In this document: in pieces, positions 1-11,829 of the stretch
How the letters are laid out: every line of letters starts with the position of its first letter
How positions within the stretch are numbered: position 1 is the first letter of the stretch
NCBI RefSeq assembly: GCF_018446385.1
Contig: NC_055986.1
Span: 104,829,489-104,893,488 of the forward strand
Direction: 5' to 3'
Length of the DNA: 64,000 bases
DNA from: Zingiber officinale
Lineage: Eukaryota; Streptophyta; Magnoliopsida; Zingiberales; Zingiberaceae
Program-made: the position numbers and the translations under genes
The notes under the pieces: model-generated
Seen by the model: the letters and a program-made list of their open reading frames with translations, nothing else
What the model was told of the DNA's origin: nothing
The model's database searches: none

Positions 1-1190
1 AACGAGCTTCCTCTTTTTCTCCTGCAGTAACCTTCTTCCTCACTCTAGACTAAGTTTCAGCCATTGAATTTCCACACTCTGGTATACAGATTCAGCGACA
101 TGTTTTTTCTGTCAAATGGGTTGTCGGTTGTTCTTGGGCAGTGCAAGTCGATAAAAGGTTACTCTATCTCATTGTATTGTTGAGGAAATTCATCGGCACA
201 ACATTGATGAGCACAAATGGAGCCTCTTGAAAATGATCATGTGCAACGGCTATAATGTCGCTAATAAAATTTTATGCTGGCCAAATAGTGAAATCATGAA
301 CAACTAATACACAGTATGAAAACCATAACTAATTTCATGTAAGCTCAGTAACACACTGTCAATTTTGGCTCCAGATTAATTCTAATTCTGGTATTCTGCA
401 TAAGCTATCAAATCCAGTATCATTGTGTCCTTATTTCTCTGTTCCACTCATATTAAGCAAAAGATCACTGACTTGATGTTCTCTCTTTTCATTATAGTGC
501 TCGTCCAGTGTTTATGTTGATATCTGCCTTTCAAATGTTACAGTGATTATGGTGTATCCGACGATGAATTTGAACACGAAAAATTGAGAAGATGTGAATG
601 TGTAATTCAGTAAATTTGCATTTGCCATGCCTATGTAAAGGCAAACAGATCCGCGTATCACATAATTTACTACATCCACTGTGCCACTGCTCCATTACAA
701 TGATCAAGGATGCCCATTCAAGTGTTACGAGGAACCTCAGGACTGCAGTGAGGCAGCCTTTGTTTTTGGTAATTTTTTTTCTGTCCATGTATCCTTGCCC
801 TCCTGATTCTTTGGAGGTTTTTTGAACGTTGGTAATCTATGTGTAATCTCTCGGTCGAGTCATTCAGTGTTTCCTTTTCTCAACAACGTGCTATTGTATT
901 AGAATTGCTATGAGATAAAATCAATGATTTTGTTATAGAATATAGAAAATAAATATAATGCAATTATAATACCCATCTTTTTTTCTCAGATCCTATCTAT
1001 ATTTCACAGGTAGAGGATTTCACATTAAATTACTTAAAACATATTTCTAAAATTTGTAGATCTGATTTTAAAAGTAATTAAGCAACCACAACCAGAAACT
1101 GGAAATAACAAAGGAACTTAGCCAAATCTTATCCCGGCCGCAGGTCGCAACACAGACTTGTCTACGTCTCGTCCACTTCTTTCCTTCCCT
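1..1190. other. Upstream flank, no gene assigned
   Basis: AT-rich sequence with only short chance reading frames (longest about 85 codons, without family resemblance or splice-linked continuation). It could include the 3' end of a gene lying left of the window, but I see no conserved peptide. The last 100 bases grade into the promoter of the OHP2 gene. Confidence 0.5.
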
Positions 1191-1203
1191 TCCTTATATC
1201 CCC

Positions 1204-1210
1204 TATAAAG
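1204..1210 (+). promoter_or_regulatory. TATA box of the OHP2 gene
   Basis: TATAAAG lies 84 bases before the OHP2 start codon, after a pyrimidine-rich stretch, and is followed by a GA-rich leader typical of plant 5' UTRs. Position and context fit a core promoter with transcription starting near 1235. Confidence 0.6.
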
Positions 1211-1236
1211 CCACTGCAAAATCCACAAAAAAAGAA

Positions 1237-1272
1237 ATGGAAGATAGAGAGGGAGAGATAGGGGGAGATTAA
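1237..1272 (+). other. Possible upstream ORF in the OHP2 leader
   Basis: An ATG at 1237 opens an 11-codon frame that ends with TAA at 1270-1272, 21 bases before the OHP2 ATG. It is translated only if transcription starts before 1237, which the TATA position makes borderline. Confidence 0.3.
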
Positions 1273-1293
1273 GAGAAGCAAATCTCAGGAATC

Positions 1294-4285
1294 ATGTCGA
1301 TAGCAGCTCCCTCAATCCCTTCCATCAAGATCAAGACTTCCTCTCCTCACCCTTGTTCAAGTCTGTCTTTGAGGCCGCTGATCACCACCATCAGGAGCTC
1401 CCAGGCTGAGGGTCCTCTGAGGAGGCCTGCAACCCCCTCTTTGTCCCCTCCCCCTCCTTTACCTTCTTCACCACCTTCCGTTTCTCCTCCTCCTCCTCCT
1501 CCTGCTGCTCCTGTTCTTGCTGCTGCAGCCGCCAAGGAGGTGGTGGTGACCTTGGAGTTCCAGAGGAAGGTGGCGAAGGAGTTGCAGGACTACTTCAAGC
1601 AGAAGAAGCTGGAGGAGGCGAACCAGGGGCCTTTCTTTGGCTTCTTACCTAAGAATGAGATCAGCAATGGCAGGTAAATTGACTTATCCATTGATTTTTT
1701 AGGATCTGGGTGATCTTTATTTTGCCCCCTTTATGTGTCTTTAATCTTCTTCTCGATATTCTAGCTTTTAGGATAACGATCTCTCACTCAAACTCAATAA
1801 AAACTTACATATGAACCTCCAACTGTTAGGCATTGGTTTTTTTTTAGATGAATTGTTGTTATACAGTTGGATTCGGCATGAGGAACTGATTTCTCATTCG
1901 AATTGTTTTTCGTTCCGAGGCTTTTGAAATTATCTAGGGCATTCAACTGGTTGTGGGAGGCTGTGAAATTGGACAATTAGCTTTCATAATCCAGACAGAG
2001 TTGTGAACATGAGAATGACACAATTCAAAGTGGAAAAACAATCAGATCGGAAGATGGTAATTGTGAAATTTAGTTGAACTTCCAACAGTAGGTTAGTTGT
2101 CTTATGGTGCAATGATAAGATTGTTGAGGATACCGAAATTTCCATTAGCTTTTGCTGTGTGTTTGGATCATGGGAATAGCAATTCTATCTCCTATAAATC
2201 TCATGGAATAGACATTCTTGTGTTTAGTTGCAAATTGACCTTGGAATATCAATTCCCAGCAAATTGTAATCTCATTTCATAAGGAATAATGATTCTTTTC
2301 TCTATTTTAGGAATCATTACTTATTAATTCAATTTTTCAAATAATACATCTAATGGACCTCCCAACCATCTTCTTTGGAATGGATAGAGGTTGCACCCAG
2401 GGCTATGGTGCAGCGGTAAGGGCGCTCAGTTGTCTCCCTGGCACCCACGGTTCGATTCCCAGCTACAGCATATTTACAGGAATTTTTCCTCCAAATGGGA
2501 CCTACAACTAAGGGATGTCGGGCTTATGGGCCATCCATCGTAAGTGCTTCTCGATTTATCCTAGTGGCCGGTGAGAAACTTCCGTAAGGCCATACTGGTC
2601 TGGGTAATCATTTTTTTGAAATGGATAGAGGTCAGTCCAATCAAATGATCAAATTGGTTGAGTTGGGTAGGCTAATCAGATCAAGCAAGCCAAGTGGCTG
2701 GCTGAGACAATTAGACAATCATATCGATTGGGGTATTACATGATACTTGGGTTGTGCAAGTCAGATGGATTAGTAGGGTAAATTGAGCTAGATGATTGGA
2801 TGGGTTGATTGCGCCAAGTGGCATAGCCTAGCTGCACTCACTAGTTACACTTATTGAGGCTAGTGGCCTTATCATGTTAGACTGGTCAGACAAGCCTGTC
2901 ATGCCAATTAGGTTGATCAAACTTGGCGGCTAGAAGAGTCAAGTAGGCTCGACAAACTAATTGAGTCAGGGCTATCATGTTGGATGAGTTAGACAAGTTG
3001 ACTATACTTGTGGTTAGGTGGACCAATCTCAACAAATGTGTGAATCAAGCTAGACAGTCACACTAGTCAGGCGTGGATTAGTCTATTGGTCGAATATGCT
3101 AGCATGGCCAAGAAGGGCAATCTATAGTCGAATGGACTAGTCGATCAAATTGACAAGTTGAACCTAGTGACATCAATCATGTTAATTGGGTTTATGGGAG
3201 TAGGCAAATAGGCTTGCTACTAGTAAACACAAGTGGAGTCGGAGTCAAGGGTGAAGGCAAGTGTTATCCTACCGGGCCTTGCCCTAAATCCCCAAATCAA
3301 ATTCCACGATAAGCCCGGGGTCTTTTGTTATATATATACAACTCTTATCATCGACCGATTAGCCTGGCTAGATTATAATTGTTGGCTCCGCCACTAATTT
3401 AGGTAGCCATACCCGCTTAGATTTTAGTATCCTTGTATAATGTATAAAAGTCAATATATATATTTTTTTTAAAAAAAATTCTTAATGCCCCCCATGCTAA
3501 AAAAATAAAGTGTAGTTTTGTCTCCCTAAACTCAAAATCCCATGTGTGCCACAGGTATTGATTAGACTAGAAGCTTCAAGCAGGCAAGCCATTTGAGCTA
3601 GATAAGTTGGACAAACAAAATTACAGAGGGATATTTGTTTTCTTTGTCAAAATTAGCCCTTGTAATTGATTATACCATTTCTACCAACCAATTATAAAAA
3701 TAATTATATATGCCTATTCGATTCTATCAACCAATATAAAGAATACTTATTCCTTTTTTTCCCCTTATCTATTCTATTCTTTAGAAATATTTATTTCATA
3801 TCTCATCTATATTCCGTGTATTAAAAGCATCATTAGTTCTTTTACATTATAGCAACAAAACAACATTGCTGTTATATACTGTCTATATATGTCTCTTCAC
3901 TGCTAGCAACACTAACTTTGCCTTAAGAAAACTGCACTTAAAATCAATATTAATCAAGTCCTTACATGGTTTTACATCGACTGTCGTGTTAATTCTACAA
4001 CTCTTCTTTTTCATCCAGACTTGGTTTGCCATTTACATCGTGAAGCAAACTTTTACCAGTCAATAAAATATACTTGATAATGAAAAAAAAAGGTTTACAG
4101 TGACAAGTATAATAACAGAACATCGAGCAAATCTTGGTTTTGATGTGATTGTTGTCTGGTGCTTTGGCAGATGGGCGATGTTTGGATTTGCAGTTGGGTT
4201 ATTGACAGAGTATGCGACAGGTGCTAGTTTCGTCCAGCAGCTTAAGATCCTCGTCTCCAATTTTGGCATCCTCGATTTGGAGTGA
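1294..4285 (+). CDS. OHP2: One-helix protein OHP2, chloroplast LHC-like
   Basis: Two coding exons, 1294-1673 and 4171-4285, join across a 2497-base intron (GT at 1674, AG at 4170) to give 164 residues, close to the 172 of Arabidopsis OHP2. Residues 1-35 form a serine-rich transit peptide, followed by the EGPLRRP segment, a proline-rich linker and a charged helix (EFQRKVAKELQDYFKQKK). The single membrane helix carries the chlorophyll-binding motif EISNGRWAMFGFAVG; its Arg codon is split by the intron. The C-terminus ends FGILDLE. In known plants OHP2 pairs with OHP1 and HCF244 in the thylakoid and supports D1 synthesis and photosystem II assembly. Both exons are free of lesions. The start chosen is the first ATG giving a transit peptide. 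Family identity is strong; expression is inferred. Confidence 0.93.
2379..2632 (+). mobile_element. tRNA-derived SINE with target-site duplications
   Basis: The body at 2392-2619 begins with a tRNA-like head: an A-box-like TGGTGCAGCGG and a perfect B box GGTTCGATTCC about 40 bases later. It ends in a T7 tract. A 13-base direct repeat, aatggatagaggt, flanks it exactly (2379-2391 and 2620-2632). Length, internal pol III promoter, T tail and duplications all fit a plant SINE inserted in the sense direction in the OHP2 intron. It is not a functional tRNA gene because the acceptor stem and downstream part do not fold as one. Confidence 0.85.
2633..4170. other. Rest of OHP2 intron, no gene
   Basis: From 2640 to 3240 the sequence reuses short words (aagtggct, gactagtc, gattgg and the like) in a loose, diverged way, suggesting an old decayed repeat without a clear period. 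3410-3500 and 3660-3860 are AT-rich. No conserved peptide is visible. A T/C-rich tract runs up to the acceptor at 4170. Confidence 0.5.
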
Positions 4286-4909
4286 AACTTGTGATTGTTA
4301 ATCTGTACAAGATTTCAACCATCAACTCTCTTGTTCTTGAATTTGATTGAGAACTCAAAGCTCTACAGACTCTCACTCCTTTTCCTGTATTGTAAACATA
4401 TGCTTAAGACAGATGGTGTGAATATCAGTTGAATATTTCAGATGGTGTTGTGTCTCAGTTTTCTTCTTCCATATAATTTCTTCAGTTTTATTCTTCTAGA
4501 TAAAGAAGCATTCATCAGGTTCTTGTTCTCTGGAATATATTTTTTTTGGTGGTCAAGCACATCTGAACTATCCTCTGTGTTTAATTGATACCTTTTTGAA
4601 ATTTTCATAATAAAGTGATGATCAATATTATCAATGACAGTTGAGTAAGTTCTCTAGTGAGAAATGGATCTAACAATGTTAACCGTCTGAATGAACCTTT
4701 ATTAGAACTTCTCGATTTAAGCGTTGAATACTTGGTGCCAAAAAAACAAACTTGAGAAAGTCCAAAAAAAAACTTGAGAAAGTCCAAAAAAAAAAAAACT
4801 TGAGAAAGTTAGATGACTGATTTAGGGATTAAATAATCTAGTTTTATTGTCAATACATTTAGTCTTATTGTATTATCTTGTCTAAGAATGTCGATGGTCA
4901 ACTTGCCAG
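4286..4909. other. OHP2 3' flank
   Basis: Contains the 3' UTR of OHP2, with AT-rich possible polyadenylation signals near 4380-4500, then unassigned sequence. At 4739-4810 a short motif (cttgagaaagt plus an A tract) is repeated three times. No gene is seen. Confidence 0.5.
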
Positions 4910-5790
4910 CGATTGTATGTTGAGGTTGACTATCTGGGTGATCACCTGGCCATGTGATCTTGTGAAACTTTTTCAAGGAGCCTAGGATGAGAAACATGCC
5001 AAGAAGAGCAGGCTGGAATGACAGCTAGGGAATTCTCTGGCACAGCCACTCCGATGTTTAAATAAGTTTTCGAAGAAAGAGAAGTAGAAGATGCGTAAGG
5101 GAATTAGATTTTGATGCATTATGTGCACACACCTTTTCTCATGAGGAGATGCTACCTTTTATAAGATCGTGACTCTCCACATTCTTCCAATATCCCTAGT
5201 TTTTTGCGATCATTCCCACATTTCTGTGCGCTTTTATTTTGGGGTGTGAATATCTATGTTTCCCTCCTTTCTCGCGATAACGGGTATGTTGTCCACGTCT
5301 TTAATAAATGATGGTTCATTACTTTAATTTCAGACAACTGGGACCGTTTTGGGTTAGTCGTGAGTAGGGAGTCGAGTCTGAATTGGATCCTGAATCGAGA
5401 ACTGAGTCTGATCTTGGATCCATGCCGGGAGTCGAGAGTCGGGTCTGGATTGGATCCTGAATCGAGAATCGAGTCTGATGTTGGATTCAAGTCGGGAGTA
5501 GGGAGTCATGCCCGTTTTGGGTTAGTTGGGAGTAGGGAGTCGTCTTAATTGGATCCTAAATCGAGAACTGAGCCTGATTTTGGATCCATGCCAAGAGTCG
5601 AGAGTCGGGGTCTGGATTGGATCTTGAATCGAGAACCAAGTCTGATCTTGGATTCTAGTCGGGAGTAGGGAGTCGTGCCTCGAGTTGCCAATGATCATAG
5701 CACAATTTCTTTCGACTTTTGACCATCATCTTGACAAGACTACTGACCCCTCATTCCACGTGACACACCTCCTAATTACCTCTTGTATTA
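4910..5790 (-). repeat. Left LTR-like repeat of the host gypsy element
   Basis: This 881-base stretch aligns along its whole length with 36869-37596 in the same orientation, from the shared word gattgtatgtt to the shared attacctc-tgtat end. The right copy has TG and CA termini; in the left copy both are mutated. The left copy is longer because an internal block is tandemly doubled (5345-5680). Confidence 0.6.
5345..5680. repeat. Two-copy 168-bp tandem repeat
   Basis: The word cgttttgggttag recurs at 5345 and 5513, 168 bases apart, and the two units match over most of their length. Each unit is itself made of two half-units built on ttggatcctgaatcgagaa. The matching part of the right LTR-like copy has fewer units. 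Confidence 0.75.
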
Positions 5791-6387
5791 CTAATATTCC
5801 CTTTAAGTCTGGTCGAAGGAGGTGGAAGTCCTACTGATTTGACCAGTAAGATGTGGCAAGACATCCTTCTTCATTTTGGTTAGCTGGACATGTGGCCAAG
5901 AGTAAATCCTAGCGTGACTTTTAACAAGATCTACACCTTAATTGTTGCCACACCTCTTAAATGTAGAACATGATTTTATCAACTTTGGTTTCTGAACCCA
6001 AAAGGTGTCGTTATCTCCAAAGTTATATTACATTAATGTGAGGTGACCCTTAGCAGGGAGGACTGAGCGTCTACCTCAACATAATGATGGTTTGGAGCTG
6101 CTGTGACCCATGTACTTGATTGGGCAGCCAATTATCCTCTTTGCTTTCTAGATGATCCAGATCTAACGGTCATGACCAGACACATGCAAATATAAATTAG
6201 GTTGTGAGGGTTGTTGTCTTATTATACAACCCTTGTTCGTGTATACGCCTCTCTTTGTTGTCTTCATTTTAAGCTTTTCTGGGTTTCTGCCCTTAATTAA
6301 GTTGTTCCCTTTCTTGCTATTTGTCATTCACCAGTTTGCCTTTGGCCCTCCCCTTTTTCTGCTGGTGTCAATCCGAGTATTAGTCTG
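5791..6387. other. Internal region of host element, non-coding
   Basis: The first 50 bases resemble the polypurine-tract side of the nested gypsy-like element (shared AGTCTGGTCGAAGGAGG-type core). The rest is pyrimidine-rich with a TATA-like TATAAATTA near 6191, about 195 bases before the antisense ORF remnant, which might be that ORF's own promoter. No coding capacity is seen. Confidence 0.4.
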
Positions 6388-7026
6388 GTGATGGCTGCGA
6401 GGTCTTCATCTACTACTTGGCATAAGTCTATGAAGTCAAGTTTTAGCAATGGTGCATTAGACCGACTAAGGATCACCTACGGGATTCCAACTGATCATGG
6501 TCTAATACTTTCCAACAAGAACAATCGCCTTAACTGTCCTCCTTTGGGATGTGTGACATTCTTCCAAAGTCACCTGTTACGCTTTCCTATTCCTATTTTT
6601 TCATTGAGGTGTCCCAATATTTTCGTATTCCCTTGTCTCTATTGGGGCCAAACTTATTCATAATTTTAACTGGAGTGGTTATCCTATTTTATTTGTACCA
6701 AATTTCTATACCTGCTTGACTATTCCATTGCTTCTTCTATCTAAAGAAAATGGAAGATGTAGTATTCTTCTTCTCCTCTCGAGTTGGGCATGCCCTACTC
6801 AAGGGCCTTCCCTCATCACATAACGTGTGGAAACTACAATTTTTTTTCGTCCAACCCCTAAGTCCCTTTTCCTAACTAACTCATTGGCAATGCAAATTAC
6901 CCCCACCTCCTCATCTAAAAGATCATCACCTAGATTAGGGTTATTTTCATGCCTTAGAGTGATTGCAAGACCTGAAGTTTGATAGCACTTCATTACTGGA
7001 GGAAGGGTTGCTTCACATGTTTGATC
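6388..7026 (+). pseudogene. PF04195-like antisense ORF remnant, first part
   Basis: Reading begins at an ATG at 6391 or so and shows the family pattern: a serine-rich start, LRITYGIPTDHGLIL, then PPLGCVTFF and a proline-rich stretch. A frameshift after about residue 80 moves the homology to another frame, where FHCFFYLKKMEDV and LLKGLPSSHNVWKLQFFFV continue the typical order of this domain (Pfam 'putative gypsy type transposon'). Several stops follow. The remnant is cut at 7026 by the copia insertion and resumes beyond 20976. Proteins of this family are known as extra, often antisense, ORFs of Tat-lineage elements; their function is unknown. Confidence 0.6.
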
Positions 7027-8191
7027 TGTTGGATCGTGAGAGTTCGATAGAGGGGGAGGGGGAGGGGGGGGGGGGGGGTGAATATCGATTCGAAAAACAG
7101 CATTGAAAAGAGTTAAGCGCAGCGGAATTTAAGAGAACATACATAGTAATTTTACTTCGTTCGGAGCCTGTGACGACTCCTACTCGAAGGCCCGTACTCC
7201 GTGAGTACTTTCGTTGGGCAATCACTATCAATTCGAATGATGATTACAAAATAATTAAGTACAAGAATTGACAGAAATAAAATACCGACAAGAGAAGAAG
7301 AATTAGACTTAAGAAAGCGCTTTGTCGTAATAGCCTCTTGGCGTCGTAGAAGCGTAGAGCAGCAGAGCAAGCAGTAGATTCTCAGTTCTAAATTGATGTA
7401 TGAAGCTCCACCCCTGGGGCTTCTTTTATATGCTGCTCTGGGCGCCTGGATCCCTTCCGGGCGCCCTGGTGCGACGTGGCAAGTCTAATCAACGAACTCC
7501 ACGTGGCGACGACTCGGCTTGGATAAAACTTGCCTCCGGGCACCCGTATCCCTTCCGGGCGCCCGGATCCCCTCCGAGCGCCCGGATCCCCTCCGAGCGC
7601 CCGGACCCCTCTTCTCCAGAAACTTCTTCTCCTGCAAGAAAAGGTTAGTCCAAGGCAAATATACCCTGCAACACAGATTGTTAGCACAGTCTTATAGATA
7701 AGCAAAGTGAGTATGAATTAGCAAAAAGAGTATGACTTAGATTCCGTCTTTCCGAGACCGGAATCTAGTCATGATCTCGACTTAGATATCCGAAATGGAT
7801 CTAAGCCGGATCGACGCCTAATGTTCCCTTCCCGTGAACGCTTCCTCGCAGTCACTCCCCTCCAGTGACTTACCTCACTTACCTGTCAGACGTCCGGTCA
7901 GCCCGTCGACCCGTCTGGACTTCGTGCCAACTATCCGGTCAGCCCATCGGCCTAGCTGGACTTCGTGCCTAAGCGTCCGGTCAGCCCGTCGACCCGCTTG
8001 GACTTCGTGCCAACTATCCGGTCAGCCCGTCGACCTAGCTGGGCTTCGTGCCAGACATCTGGTCAGCCTGTCGACCTGTCTAGACTTCTCCTGCGCACTC
8101 GATCAAAGTGTTAGACAACAACAAACTAACTTAACCTAATTTGTCATTCATCAAAACCTGAGTTAGACCGTTAGTGCTACCCGCACCAACA
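7027..8191 (-). repeat. 3' LTR of the SIRE-like copia element
   Basis: 1165 bases, TGTTGG to CCAACA. It matches 19889-20976 along its length. The minus-strand TATA-like CATATAAAAG lies at about 7423-7432. 7860-8090 holds about four imperfect units of roughly 58 bases built on CCGGTCAGCCCGTCGACC. It is longer than the right LTR owing to an expanded G tract (7052-7078) and an extra repeat near 7540-7600. Confidence 0.92.
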
Positions 8192-8209
8192 ATCTCCCTC
8201 TTTTTGATG
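8192..8209 (-). other. Polypurine tract of the copia element
   Basis: On the minus strand the bases read AAAAAGAGGGAGAT directly before the TGTTGG terminus of the 3' LTR, the standard priming tract for plus-strand synthesis. Similar purine tracts recur nearby (8330-8350 and 8774-8784). Confidence 0.85.
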
Positions 8210-9197
8210 GAATGACAACCTGGTTAAGTTAGTGAAACATAGCAAGAAAAAGCAAGTAAAAAAAACGAGTAAATGGTTTTTAAGTTAAGTTTTGTGTTTT
8301 CAAATTGGTTTAGCTAACTTAACCACCTAACCCTCCCCCTTTGTCATTCATCAAAAGAACTAACGTCAAGTAAGCCTAAATACAGACTTCAGACAAAGTA
8401 AAAATAATGTCAAGTTAACCTAGGGGAGTTTTAAAATTAAAAGATAGTTTTAAAGAATGGCTGATTTATAACTTAGTAACTTTGAAAAAAAAAATTTAAG
8501 TTTACAAACAACACTTTCAAAAAGGGAATTTTTAACATTAAGTTTATGCAAATCGAATTATCAAAATTAAGTTTCAAAACCATGGTTTAAAATACTTGAA
8601 AAGTTCATTTTTCAAAGACCAAGTAAAAAAAAGGAAAAAAAATTTGTGATTTAAAACAACCAATTTTGAGTTGATTTAAAATTTTCACAATTTTAAACAA
8701 GTTGATTTTTAAACTTTGAACTTCAAAACTAAGTTTAAAATTCAATTTAAAAAAAAATTGAATTAGTTTTATTTCTCCCCCTGAACCTGACATTAAATCA
8801 AATGTCTAACCAGTTACTTACTGACTGACTATCAAAAGATAGCAGCTTTCACTTGGTTAGCCAAGTTAAGTTCAAACTTAACTTGATTAATGTATATTTT
8901 GTATTTAACGCCCAGACTTATATCGATGCACTGAAATAAGAATCTTAAGTCTTAGGCAAGTGGCCTATACATCTCACCCCTTTCTATGTTCGTCAAACAC
9001 AAGCAAGGTAAGCTTAGGGTTTTAGTGAGATGCTCAAAAACTAGTCCTATGGGTACATGCTTTCTAAGGATTTTGAACTAGTCTAAGGCTAAAAGTATTT
9101 TTAAAACTCTAAAAATAGGAAAGTTTTGAAAATGAAACATGTTTAACCTATAATTTGAGAACAATCATTTTGAAAATATTTTTAAAATTTGAAACTC
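8210..9197. other. Copia 3' untranslated region
   Basis: About 1 kb between the end of pol and the polypurine tract. It is AT-rich, with runs of tttaaa and no coding frame in either strand. SIRE elements can carry an env-like ORF here; none is present. Two extra polypurine-like tracts are the only marks. Confidence 0.6.
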
Positions 9198-11829
9198 CTA
9201 GTCTATTAGGCACATTCCTAGTTTTCTACGCAAATTGATAAATTCACTTTCAGGGAGTGGTTTGGTGAATATGTCAGCTAAGTTTGACTTGGACTCAATG
9301 TATTTGAGCTCAATGTCACCCTTAGTAACATGATCCCTGATAAAGTGGTGCCTAATTTCAATGTGTTTGGTTCTTGAATGATGCACTGGATTTTTTGTTA
9401 AATTGATTGAGCTAATATTGTCAATTAAAACTTTTACATTTGTGATTTTTAAGTTGAAATCTTTTAAGGTGTGCATCATCCATAATAATTGGACTACACA
9501 TTCTCCTATGGCTATGTATTCTAACTCAGTTGTAGATAGTGCAACACAGTGTTGCTTTCTACTAAACCAGCTAACAAGTGATGGGCCTAGTAGTTGGCAT
9601 CCACCACTTGTGCTTTTGCGGTCTAATTTGCACCCAACATAATCTGAGTCAGAATACCCTATTAATTCAAAGTTATTGGTCCTAGGATACCAAATTCCTA
9701 CATTTGTTGTTCCCTTAAGATATCTAAAAATTCTTTTGACTTGAGTCAAATGGGATTCTTTAGCACAGGTTTGGTATCTAGCACACATACTAATTGCAAA
9801 TAAGATATCAGGTCGACTTGCAGTTAAGTAAAGTAGACTACCTATTGCACTTCTATAATACCTTAGATCCACTGGTTTTTCATTTGGATCATTGTCCAAG
9901 ATTGTGTTTACTGCCATAGGTGTTTTTATTTCTTTTGTATTTTCCATTCCGAATTTTCTAAGTAATTCTTTAGTGTATTTGTGTTGATAAATGTAATTTT
10001 CTTCATTTGTTTGTTTGATTTGTAATCCTAGGAAATAGGTCAATTTTCCTACTAAGCTCATTTCAAATTCTTGTTCCATTAGGTTAATAAATTCTTCTAA
10101 AAAGTCTGAGTTAGTTGAACCAAATATTATATCATCTACATATATTTGCGCTATAAATATGTCGTTATTTAGTAATTTAACAAACAAGGTTGGGTCAATT
10201 TGACCTTGGTTGAATCCTTTGGATGTTAAGTAAGATGTTAGCCTTTCATACCATGCCCTGGGTGCTTGTTTAAGTCCATATAATGCTTTCTTTAATTTAA
10301 AGACATAGTCAAGGTGTTCTAGATTTTCAAACCCAGGAGGCTGACCTACATAAACTTCTTCTTTTATTAGTCCATTGAGAAAAGCTGACTTAACATCCAT
10401 TTGATATAGCTTGAATCCCTTATGGGCTGCATAACTTAGTAACATTCTAATGGATTCTAATCTGGCTACTGGGGCATAGGTCTCATCGTAGTCAAGTCCT
10501 TCAACTTGACTGAACCCTTTGGCAACTAGCCTAGCCTTATTCCTAGTAATTTCCCTAGTTTCACTTAATTTGTTTCTAAATACCCATTTTGTTTCTATTA
10601 TTTTCTTATCTTTAGGTGGTGGTACTAGATCCCAAACTTCATTACGCTCAAATTGAGCTAGTTCTTCTTGCATAGCGATGATCCAATCTGGATCAAGTAG
10701 GGATTCAGCTACAGTTTTGGGTTCAATTTTTGAGATCAGGGAAATTTGACTTAGGTTCCTAAAGGATGATCTGGTCTGAACCCTTAGGTCTGGGTCACCA
10801 ATTATTTGATGAGTTGGATGGTTAGGGTTGACTCTTATAGTTCTAGGGGGTTGATTTTCTTGAGTGTGTTCATCTTCTTCATAGTCTAGGGATTGATTGG
10901 TTTCTTCAGAATTATTATTTTCAATAGGTTGAAGTTGAGTTTGTCCTTGGATTTCTTCAAATTTTACATTTGTGGTTTCCTCGATTTTTAACGTAATTTT
11001 ATTATATATTCTGTAACCCCTACTATTTAGAGAATATCCTATAAAAATTCCATTTTCTACTTTCGAGGTAAATTTTCCTAAATGTTCTCTAGTATTTAAG
11101 ATAAAGGCTGGACACCCAAATACTTTAAAATATTTTATGTTGGGTTATTTGTTATAAAATATTTCAAAGAAGGTTTTATTATGTCTTTTATTTAATGTTG
11201 TTCTATTTTGCACATAGCAGGCTGTACTAACAGCTTCTGCCCAAAAATATTTAGGTAAGTTATATTCATTTAACATAGTTCTAGAGGCTTCCAGTAAGGT
11301 TCTATTTTTTCTTTCTACAATTCCATTTTGTTGGGGGGTTTTAGGACACGAAAATTCGTGATGGTAGCCATTTTCAAGACAGAATTTGTTAAAATTATGA
11401 TTTTTAAATTCTCCTCCGTTGTCACTCCAAATTCTTTTAATTTTAAGATCTTTTTCGTTTTCAATTTGTTTGCAGAAGTTTGTAAAGATTTCAAAAGTTT
11501 CGTCTTTATGTTTTAAGAATTTTACCCAAGTAAACCTAGAATAATCATCTATTATTACTAAACAATATAAGTTTTCATTTATGGATTTGACTCCATGGGA
11601 GTCAAAAACGTCTAAATGTAGAAGTTCTAATATTGAGTTGGTTTGAGGCTGATTGGTTGGTTTGTGAGTGGATTTTGTTTGTTTACCTTGTTGACAAGCA
11701 TTACATATGGTTGAATCTAGGTTAGGTAATTTTGGTAAGCCTCTCACTAGTCCATTTAATTTGCTTATATTTCTAAAGTTGGTGTGAGACATTCTCCTAT
11801 GCCATAACCAAGTTTCTTCTTTTTGTGTT
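9198..11829 (-). pseudogene. Copia pol: integrase, RT and RNase H
   Basis: Read on the minus strand from 11829, one frame runs to a stop at 9198. It starts in the GAG-pre-integrase motif (WLWHRRMSH), then the integrase core with D in HLDVF, D in IWSDNGGEF and E in NGIVERKNR. A single in-frame TAA at 11145-11147 interrupts the frame just after the integrase (between FYNK and [10 protein letters not shown]). The frame then stays open through the reverse transcriptase ([17 protein letters not shown], active site YVDDIIFGS) and RNase H, ending in [18 protein letters not shown]. The catalytic residues I can identify are all present. The upstream part (GAG-pre-integrase and protease) is separated by the gypsy-like insertion at 11830. 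Confidence 0.93.

Noticed and set aside
1347-1535. A 62-codon glycine-rich minus-strand frame
   Set aside because: It is the antisense of the proline-rich linker of OHP2.
2392-2470. A tRNA gene
   Set aside because: A and B boxes are present but there is no acceptor stem or proper anticodon arm; flanking duplications and T tail show a SINE.
7400-8139. Plus- and minus-strand frames in the copia LTR (for example 101 codons at 7834)
   Set aside because: They follow the CCGGTCAGCCCGTCGACC repeats of the LTR and recur, broken, in the other LTR.
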